Position numbers and translations under genes: made by a program. Below, in pieces: positions 1 through 5,028 of a stretch of 6,680 nt of DNA. The notes under the pieces were generated by a model. It was not told the origin of the DNA. It saw only the letters and a list, made by a program, of their open reading frames with translations, and ran no database searches. The first letter of the stretch is position 1. Every line of letters starts with the position of its first letter. Origin of the DNA: an uncultured Bacteroidales bacterium (GTDB lineage: Bacteria; Bacteroidota; Bacteroidia; Bacteroidales; Muribaculaceae); assembly GCA_947175585.1 (NCBI GenBank), contig CAMWNL010000100.1:1-6680 (forward strand), written 5' to 3'.

Positions 1-14
1 CTATATTATAAGGC

Positions 15-39
15 AAGGCCGCGCAATAAGCACGGCCTT
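15..39. terminator. Hairpin, probable bidirectional terminator after the FKBP gene
   Basis: Arms 15-24 and 30-39 pair over ten positions around a five-base AATAA loop. Nine pairs are Watson-Crick; position 22/32 is a G-U wobble in the minus-strand RNA and a C-A mismatch in the plus-strand RNA. The stem core is GC-rich (GGCCG). It begins 25 bases past the stop codon of the minus-strand FKBP gene, where the glyS-lemA-FKBP transcript should end. The T-rich tail (TTTATT) is better on the plus strand, so the hairpin may also serve a plus-strand gene to the left of the window. Termination itself is inferred from structure and position. Confidence 0.6.
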
Positions 40-63
40 TATTCAATCATTCAAACCGAAACC

Positions 64-642
64 TTATTCGGTAGCGGTCGATGTCTCAGGTGACGCCTCA
101 TATTTATAAATGTCAACAAGGCGGATGTTGAATTTCAGATTAGAGTAAGCCGGGACACTACCGGTTGATGAATAACCATAGCCCATCGCATAAGGAACGA
201 TCAACTCAGCCGTGTCGCCTACATTCATATTACCAACACCTACAGCCCAACCGTCAATCAATCCGGAAAGCTGAGCGCGGTACACACCCGGAGCCGGAGA
301 GGTGGAATTTGTCGACGAGTCGCATGCCACACCGTTATAGAGAGATAAGTGATAACGCACATCGACTGTGCTGGTATAAAGCGGAGTCAATGCATTTGAA
401 TCGGTAGTACGCTCATTGAAGTAATGAATAAGCACAAACGATGCGGGATCCCACTTCGGCACAAGCATTTCATAATACGGGCTACCGTCAGCGTTTTTAC
501 GAGCCTGCTGTTCGGCAAGCCATGTGTTATTTTTATCACGCCAGTCGATGATGGCCTTAGTGTCGGAGTCTTCTTCATCACAACCGACAAAAAGCAAACC
601 CATGAAGCTAAACGCTATCAGCAGTATTGGCAGTCTTTTCAT
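64..642 (-). CDS. FKBP-type peptidyl-prolyl cis-trans isomerase, lipoprotein
   Basis: Predicted 192-residue envelope lipoprotein with an FKBP fold, expected to catalyse cis-trans isomerisation of prolyl bonds or act as a folding chaperone outside the cytoplasm. Residues 1-20 form a signal peptide ending in lipobox FVGC with lipidated Cys21. The following DEEDSD is acidic, like the surface-export signals known in Bacteroidetes lipoproteins. Residues 22-65 look like a charged linker. The FKBP core runs from about 68 to 178: a strand around Tyr98, DSS at 108-110 (canonical FDSS), LIDGW at 128-132 with the active-site Trp132, the MxVGD turn at 139-143, GYG with Tyr155, and the last strand with Phe171. 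Some usual active-site positions differ (Cys107 for Phe, and VPAY for the IPP-type segment), so activity may be low. The ATG lies 18 bases after the lemA stop; no Shine-Dalgarno is visible, as usual in this phylum. It is the last gene of the unit. The client is unknown. Confidence 0.85.
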   Translation of the reverse strand: MKRLPILLIAFSFMGLLFVGCDEEDSDTKAIIDWRDKNNTWLAEQQARKNADGSPYYEMLVPKWDPASFVLIHYFNERTTDSNALTPLYTSTVDVRYHLSLYNGVACDSSTNSTSPAPGVYRAQLSGLIDGWAVGVGNMNVGDTAELIVPYAMGYGYSSTGSVPAYSNLKFNIRLVDIYKYEASPETSTATE

Positions 643-660
643 TATAATATTATAATCTGA

Positions 661-1275
661 TTAAAATTGAACCTTGGGAGCAGACTGAGCCTGGCTTTCG
701 GCCTCGAACTGGGCCTTTTCGCTAAATCCGAAAAGTCCTGCAAAAACCGAACCGGGGAATCTTTTCACTTTAAGGTTATAGTTCTGTACAGCAGTCGTGT
801 AGTAACCGCGGTAAGTCGCTATGCGGTTCTCAGTGCCCTCAAGCTGATCCTGAAGGCTAAGGAATTGCTCGTTGGCTTTCAAATCAGGATAAGCCTCCTT
901 GACAGCGTTGACGTAAACGTTAAACGCACGGTTGAGCTGAGCCTGCGACGCATTATATTTTTCGAAAGCCGCCATGTCGGCCGGAGCGGCCTCATTGCGC
1001 AACGAGTCAGCGGTGTTATAGGCGTTGGTCAGACCTGCACGCGCCAGCGTAACATTTTCAAACGTCTCTTTTTCGTGAGCGGCATAGCCCTTGACAGTCT
1101 CGACAAGATTAGGTATGAGGTCAAAGCGACGCTGATACTGAGTCTGGACGTCAGCCCAGGCTTTGTCAACGTCCTGCTCGGCAGTGACAAGGCTATTGTA
1201 GTTCGAGCAACCAAAGCCGCAAAGCATGGCAATCACCAGAACTACTATGCCGATGGTTATTGTTGATTTTTTCAT
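661..1275 (-). CDS. lemA: LemA family membrane protein
   Basis: A 204-residue protein matching the LemA family along its length. Residues 5-22 form one hydrophobic segment, a signal anchor or signal peptide; the rest should be an extracytoplasmic helical bundle. Family signatures visible are YNSLV (26-30), AW at 39-40, the block QRRFDLIPNLVETVKGYAAH (48-67), VTLARA (75-80), YPDLKAN (129-135), the segment LEGTENRI (145-152), YNLKVKRFPG (166-175) and a final GFSEKAQF (183-190). Cys23 follows GFG and could be a lipidation site, but Cys19 breaks the usual lipobox pattern, so a membrane anchor is equally possible. The biochemical role of LemA is not established; in many bacteria its gene neighbours TPM-domain membrane proteins, which are absent here. 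It starts 12 bases after the glyS stop and is followed 18 bases later by the FKBP gene, so co-transcription is likely. Confidence 0.93.
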   Translation of the reverse strand: MKKSTITIGIVVLVIAMLCGFGCSNYNSLVTAEQDVDKAWADVQTQYQRRFDLIPNLVETVKGYAAHEKETFENVTLARAGLTNAYNTADSLRNEAAPADMAAFEKYNASQAQLNRAFNVYVNAVKEAYPDLKANEQFLSLQDQLEGTENRIATYRGYYTTAVQNYNLKVKRFPGSVFAGLFGFSEKAQFEAESQAQSAPKVQF

Positions 1276-1287
1276 AATTGATTGCTT

Positions 1288-2832
1288 TTAGGCGAGCTTA
1301 CGCAACAGAGCGTTGAGGCTGACCTGATCGTGGATAAGTTTGTGGAGGTCTTCGACCTTGACGCGAGTCTGAGCCATAGAGTCACGTTCGCGCAGAGTGA
1401 CAGTGTTATCCTCAAGAGTCTGATGGTCGACTGTGATACAGAATGGAGTGCCGATTGCATCCTGACGGCGGTAACGCTTGCCGATGGTATCTTTTTCCTC
1501 GTAGTGAGTTGCGAAGTCAAATTTGAGATCGTTGACGATTTCGCGCGCCTTCTCAGGGAGGCCGTCTTTCTTGACGAGCGGAAGCACCGCACATTTGACA
1601 GGCGCGAGAGCCGCCGGCAAGTGGAGAACGACACGGGTGTCGCCGCCTTCGAGAGGCTGCTCCTCGTAGCTTGAGCAAAGTACACTCAGGAACATACGGT
1701 CTACACCGATTGAAGTCTCGATGACATAGGGTGTATAGCTTTCGTTGATTTCAGGATCGAAATACTGAATCTTCTTGCCTGAGAATTTTTCGTGCTGCGA
1801 AAGGTCGAAGTTTGTGCGAGAGTGGATGCCTTCGACTTCCTTGAATCCAAACGGCATCTGGAATTCAATGTCAGTAGCGGCGTTAGCGTAGTGAGCGAGC
1901 TTGTCGTGGTCGTGGTAGCGGTATTTTTCTTCTCCGAGGCCGAGAGCCTTGTGCCAGCGCAGACGCCACTCTTTCCACTGCTGGAACCATTTCAGCTCCT
2001 CACCCGGGCGCACAAAGAACTGCATTTCCATCTGCTCGAATTCACGCATACGGAAAATAAACTGACGTGCAACAATTTCATTACGGAAAGCCTTACCGAT
2101 CTGGGCGATACCAAACGGTATGCGCATACGGCCTGTCTTCTGAACGTTGAGATAGTTGACAAAGATGCCCTGAGCTGTTTCGGGACGGAGATAGACGGTC
2201 ATTGCGCCGTCGGCAGTCGAACCCATCTCGGTCTTGAACATAAGGTTGAACTGACGCACGTCTGTCCAGTTTTTTGTACCGGAAATGGGGCAGACGATTT
2301 CTTCGTCGATGATTATCTGGCGAAGTTCGTCGAGGTCATTATCATTCATCGCCTTTGCGAAACGTTCGTGGAGAGCGTCGCGCTTGGCAGCGTGTTCAAC
2401 CGCGCGAGGGTTGGTCTGACGGAATAGCGCTTCATCAAAATTTTCGCCAAAACGCTTGGCTGCCTTTGCAACCTCCTTGTTGATCTTCTCGTCATACTTT
2501 GCGAGCTGGTCTTCGATGAGGACGTCGGCGCGATAACGCTTCTTCGAGTCACGGTTGTCAATCAACGGGTCGTTGAAAGCGTCGACGTGACCCGATGCCT
2601 TCCAGATAGTCGGGTGCATGAAGATAGCCGAGTCAATACCGACGATGTTTTCGTGGAGCAATGTCATTGCGTCCCACCAGTAACGTTTGATATTGTTTTT
2701 GAGCTCTACGCCGTTCTGACCGTAATCATAAACGGCTGAAAGGCCATCGTAAATTTCACTTGACTGAAAAACGAAACCGTACTCTTTAGCGTGAGAAACG
2801 ATTTTTTTGAAGACATCTTCTTGCTGTGCCAT
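1288..2832 (-). CDS. glyS: Glycyl-tRNA synthetase, single-chain dimeric type
   Basis: Cytoplasmic class II aminoacyl-tRNA synthetase that joins glycine to tRNA-Gly using ATP. This is the homodimeric type shared with archaea, eukaryotes and many bacteria, not the alpha2-beta2 GlyQ/GlyS enzyme of E. coli. At 514 residues it is full length. The N-terminus (YDGLSAVYDYG at 28-38) and the motif 1 region (about 70-90, WKASGHVDAF) are typical. An inserted helical region spans about 95-195. RPETAQG is at 216-222, motif 2 runs from FRNEI (249-253) through FRMREFEQMEM (260-270), the glycine-site segment EGIHSRTNFDL is at 334-344, and motif 3 contains ETSIGVDR (372-379). The anticodon-binding domain covers about 400-500, with KRYRRQDAIGTPF at 452-464. 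The ATG gives the expected N-terminus. It is the first gene of a unit with lemA and the FKBP lipoprotein; a promoter match lies at 2885-2917. No T-box is seen in the short leader. Confidence 0.97.
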   Translation of the reverse strand: MAQQEDVFKKIVSHAKEYGFVFQSSEIYDGLSAVYDYGQNGVELKNNIKRYWWDAMTLLHENIVGIDSAIFMHPTIWKASGHVDAFNDPLIDNRDSKKRYRADVLIEDQLAKYDEKINKEVAKAAKRFGENFDEALFRQTNPRAVEHAAKRDALHERFAKAMNDNDLDELRQIIIDEEIVCPISGTKNWTDVRQFNLMFKTEMGSTADGAMTVYLRPETAQGIFVNYLNVQKTGRMRIPFGIAQIGKAFRNEIVARQFIFRMREFEQMEMQFFVRPGEELKWFQQWKEWRLRWHKALGLGEEKYRYHDHDKLAHYANAATDIEFQMPFGFKEVEGIHSRTNFDLSQHEKFSGKKIQYFDPEINESYTPYVIETSIGVDRMFLSVLCSSYEEQPLEGGDTRVVLHLPAALAPVKCAVLPLVKKDGLPEKAREIVNDLKFDFATHYEEKDTIGKRYRRQDAIGTPFCITVDHQTLEDNTVTLRERDSMAQTRVKVEDLHKLIHDQVSLNALLRKLA

Positions 2833-2884
2833 ATCTGAAAGGGTTATTTCGTAATTTTCGTTATTATATCTTATTAATAATCCG

Positions 2885-2917
2885 CAAAATTAATCATTTT
2901 TTCCACAATGACACAAA
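2885..2917 (-). promoter_or_regulatory. Bacteroidetes-type promoter for glyS unit
   Basis: On the minus strand, TTTG (2917-2914) is followed after 21 bases by TAATTTTG (2892-2885). This matches the -33 TTTG and -7 TAnnTTTG consensus of the Bacteroidetes primary sigma factor. Transcription would start near 2879, leaving a leader of about 45 bases before the glyS ATG at 2832. The leader is AT-rich and has no Shine-Dalgarno, T-box or obvious riboswitch. The -33 element overlaps the base of the hairpin at 2916-2964. Confidence 0.65.
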
Positions 2918-2964
2918 CTCCCGTCCTAAAAGGTCTTAAAAGTGACATTTTTAGGACGGGAGTT
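2916..2964 (-). terminator. Long perfect inverted repeat, probable terminator of the oxidoreductase gene
   Basis: Arms 2916-2931 and 2949-2964 are perfect 16-base complements with a CCCGTCC/GGACGGG core flanked by A/T runs. The 17-base middle can extend the stem by a GTC/GAC pairing (2933-2935 with 2944-2946), leaving an eight-base loop. It begins 20 bases past the oxidoreductase stop codon, a good place for a terminator. The tail after the stem on the minus strand is TTTGTGT, only moderately T-rich. A small palindromic repeat element with copies elsewhere in the genome is an alternative that cannot be judged from one copy. Confidence 0.65.
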
Positions 2965-2983
2965 GTATCAAAAATATAATGTA

Positions 2984-4858
2984 TTAATCCTGCTTAGAAG
3001 TCAGATTGCCTTTAATATCAACCGGGAATGAGTTAAACGGATCGAGAACGCGGTCGATGATGACAGCGAAGTCGCCGCGCGAAACGAGCGCTTCAGAATC
3101 CATTTTAAGATTACACTCGGCTGCAATATCTTCAGGCGCACATCCCTTGGCAGCAGCAAGCAATTTTAACACGTCGGCCGACATCAATGTACCTTTGTCT
3201 GCAACTACACCTTTCGCATTGGGGTAAAAATCATAAAATCCTTCAATTGCTTCACCGGTAAGCAATGAATCGGCATAAAGCCAAGTCTCGTTTGACCAAG
3301 CCACACTCTTGCCCTCTCCTTTCAGGATGCCGGTGGCACCGATGCGCTGATAAGGCGCGAAACGGGAGTCGGTGTTAGGCACGTCAAGATAAGGCATGAT
3401 ATATCCGCCCGTAGAAAGCAAAACATTCTGCACATCGCGAACCGGGACGTCGGCAACGTCGCAATTATTCTTTATCGCGAGAGCGGCGAGCGCTCCGGCG
3501 GTCTGGCCGATCTGCATAACTACAGGCTGTTCGCGAGTACAGCCGTTGGCGATATTTGACACTGAGATAGATTTTTCAGTAACAATAATATCATCGACAT
3601 CTTCAGGGATAAGTGTGCCGAGTGGCAGGCAGTATGACGGCACCTTATAGAAATAGAGATATGGCAGATTTTCAGGTCCGTTATATGAACTGTGGTGATG
3701 ATCCACGGGGTAATCACCGACGGCGATACCGGTGCGGTAGAGAGGGTCAGCCTGCTCAAACGGACGCTTCACGTGGTTGACGTCGAAACGCACCTTGCCG
3801 TGGATGCGGCGTGACTCCCTGACATAAGGAATGAACGGCAGGAGATCATCTGTCGGATATTCATCATCGGCAAGCGCAAGATTCTTATAGCCAAGCTGAG
3901 TCTGGAGGAAGTAAAGATATTTCATCGTGTGAGCCTTAGCGAGCGCAAGCACAGAGTCGCGTTCTTCGCGAGTCATATCTACGATATTGGCATAATAGTC
4001 ATTTGCGGCAAAAGGCCAGTTGATCATATATTTGCCATTCTGCAGTTTGCCATAACCCATCATATAATCAGGGGTGTGAAACTTAACAGTGTCGGGGTGA
4101 GGGTCAGCCAAATCATTCTGACAGGTGTTTGCGAAAAGCATCGGGTCATAACCTTCGGGCTCGGCTATCGTCATGTCGGCATCCGGACCATAGTCTTTGA
4201 GCAAAGCTACAAAAGTCATGTCCTGCACAATATTATAAGCAGAGTCAGGAGCGATATCTTCGCCTGTGATACGACCGTTCTCCATGCCGAGATCATAGCC
4301 GACCCCGACCATCTTGGCAACGTCGCCGAACTCCGTACCGTCGATGACGATTTTAGCCTTGATAGATTTTTCCTGGCCGTCTTCGTCAATGATTACTGCG
4401 CTCCACCCGTCATTCAATTTATTGAGTTCAGCCAGACGCGCACCGTGGATTAATGTAAGGTGATCTTTTTCTCGCTCAACCATGCGGTGAAAAAGGGCAT
4501 TTCCGACCGAAGGCTCGAAGGAATAAGCGGCGACCCAATTGGTCATCAGATTTTCGTAGCCGCCATAAATATTGGCGATACTGTCGCGGAACTCACCGAA
4601 AAAGCCTGACGGCATACGGCTGTTGCCGTCAATACAGCTGACTCCGGCAGCTGTCAGCATACCGCCGAGCCAGGGTGATTCCTCTACAATTACGGCGTTG
4701 ACACCCATTCGGGCAGCCTGAACACCGGCCGATGTGCCGCTTGCGCCTCCGCCGATAATCAGCAGCTCTGTCTCCATGTCGTAATGAGTGCAGGCGGTGA
4801 ACGCTCCGGTCAATAGGGCGCCAAACGATAGCGCCACTAATCTGAAAAATTTTCTCAT
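2984..4858 (-). CDS. Exported FAD-dependent oxidoreductase, lipoprotein
   Basis: A 624-residue flavoprotein of the FAD_oxidored type; the substrate is not known. Residues 1-22 form a signal peptide with lipobox FTAC (Cys23), so it should be an envelope lipoprotein. The dinucleotide-binding fold begins at once: GGGASG at 36-41 and an acidic end of the second strand (Glu59-Glu60) for the FAD ribose, then LGGMLTAAG (64-72). DGTEFGD (173-179), YVRESRRIHG (345-354), the segment DHHHSSYNG (386-394), VPSYCLPLG (406-414) and GQTAGALAALA (451-461) are family landmarks of the FAD and substrate domains. Residues about 499-610 lie beyond the flavin core and look helical; RIGATGILKG (505-514) and SRGDFAVIIDRVLD (593-606) loosely recall S-layer homology repeats. 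No twin-arginine motif is present. It stands alone with its own promoter match (4895-4924) and terminator (2916-2964). Related Bacteroidetes proteins are sometimes annotated as xanthan-lyase-like, a label I would not transfer. Confidence 0.88.
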   Translation of the reverse strand: MRKFFRLVALSFGALLTGAFTACTHYDMETELLIIGGGASGTSAGVQAARMGVNAVIVEESPWLGGMLTAAGVSCIDGNSRMPSGFFGEFRDSIANIYGGYENLMTNWVAAYSFEPSVGNALFHRMVEREKDHLTLIHGARLAELNKLNDGWSAVIIDEDGQEKSIKAKIVIDGTEFGDVAKMVGVGYDLGMENGRITGEDIAPDSAYNIVQDMTFVALLKDYGPDADMTIAEPEGYDPMLFANTCQNDLADPHPDTVKFHTPDYMMGYGKLQNGKYMINWPFAANDYYANIVDMTREERDSVLALAKAHTMKYLYFLQTQLGYKNLALADDEYPTDDLLPFIPYVRESRRIHGKVRFDVNHVKRPFEQADPLYRTGIAVGDYPVDHHHSSYNGPENLPYLYFYKVPSYCLPLGTLIPEDVDDIIVTEKSISVSNIANGCTREQPVVMQIGQTAGALAALAIKNNCDVADVPVRDVQNVLLSTGGYIMPYLDVPNTDSRFAPYQRIGATGILKGEGKSVAWSNETWLYADSLLTGEAIEGFYDFYPNAKGVVADKGTLMSADVLKLLAAAKGCAPEDIAAECNLKMDSEALVSRGDFAVIIDRVLDPFNSFPVDIKGNLTSKQD

Positions 4859-4894
4859 GTCAGTTATGTGATAAAAATTTGGTTTTTCTTATGG

Positions 4895-4924
4895 CAAAGT
4901 TAAGCATTTCCGCCTATTGACAGA
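4895..4924 (-). promoter_or_regulatory. Probable promoter for the oxidoreductase gene
   Basis: On the minus strand TAACTTTG (4902-4895) matches the TAnnTTTG -7 consensus exactly. The -33 partner is weak: TCTG (4924-4921) at a spacing of 18 instead of TTTG. Transcription would begin near 4889, giving a leader of about 30 AT-rich bases before the ATG at 4858. It points away from the aspS promoter, so both genes are driven from one 170-base divergent region. Confidence 0.5.
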
Positions 4925-4965
4925 TACACCTCAACCTATATTTTTTATAGAACAAGCTCTTAGAT

Positions 4966-4996
4966 TTTGTGATTTCATCAAAGATGACTACTTTTG
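4966..4996 (+). promoter_or_regulatory. Bacteroidetes-type promoter for aspS
   Basis: TTTG (4966-4969) and TACTTTTG (4989-4996) are separated by 19 bases, both matching the Bacteroidetes -33/-7 consensus. Transcription should start near 5002, leaving a leader of about 27 bases before the aspS ATG at 5029. The leader is too short for a T-box and has no Shine-Dalgarno sequence. Confidence 0.68.
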
Positions 4997-5028
4997 TGTC
5001 ATAATAAACTTTGAATTATACATTAAAC

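Larger units (their letters stand above)
64..2832 (-). other. Predicted transcription unit glyS-lemA-FKBP lipoprotein
   Basis: Three genes on one strand are separated by 12 bases (glyS to lemA) and 18 bases (lemA to FKBP gene). I see no hairpin in either gap. A Bacteroidetes-type promoter match precedes glyS and a hairpin at 15-39 follows the last gene. The gaps are too short for a full promoter, although one inside an upstream gene cannot be excluded. Co-transcription is an inference from spacing. Confidence 0.75.

Noticed and set aside
667..1266. Long plus-strand open frame (199 codons) antisense to lemA
   Set aside because: The minus-strand frame encodes a complete LemA with family motifs throughout. 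The antisense translation has no recognisable domain, and its openness follows from the codon composition of lemA.
1792..2427. Plus-strand open frame (211 codons) antisense to glyS
   Set aside because: It lies wholly inside a well-conserved synthetase gene. Its product is valine-rich and low in complexity, with no family resemblance and no promoter match.
2833..2883. T-box or other tRNA-sensing leader before glyS
   Set aside because: The predicted leader is only about 45 bases, with no specifier stem, T-box sequence or antiterminator. The aspS leader is shorter still.
3929..4453. Plus-strand open frame (174 codons) antisense to the oxidoreductase
   Set aside because: The opposite strand encodes the FAD enzyme without interruption. 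The antisense product resembles no known family.
4936..4950. Small hairpin CTATA-TATAG in the divergent intergenic region
   Set aside because: Five AT-rich pairs are too weak to be a terminator, and it lies between two divergent promoters where none is expected.
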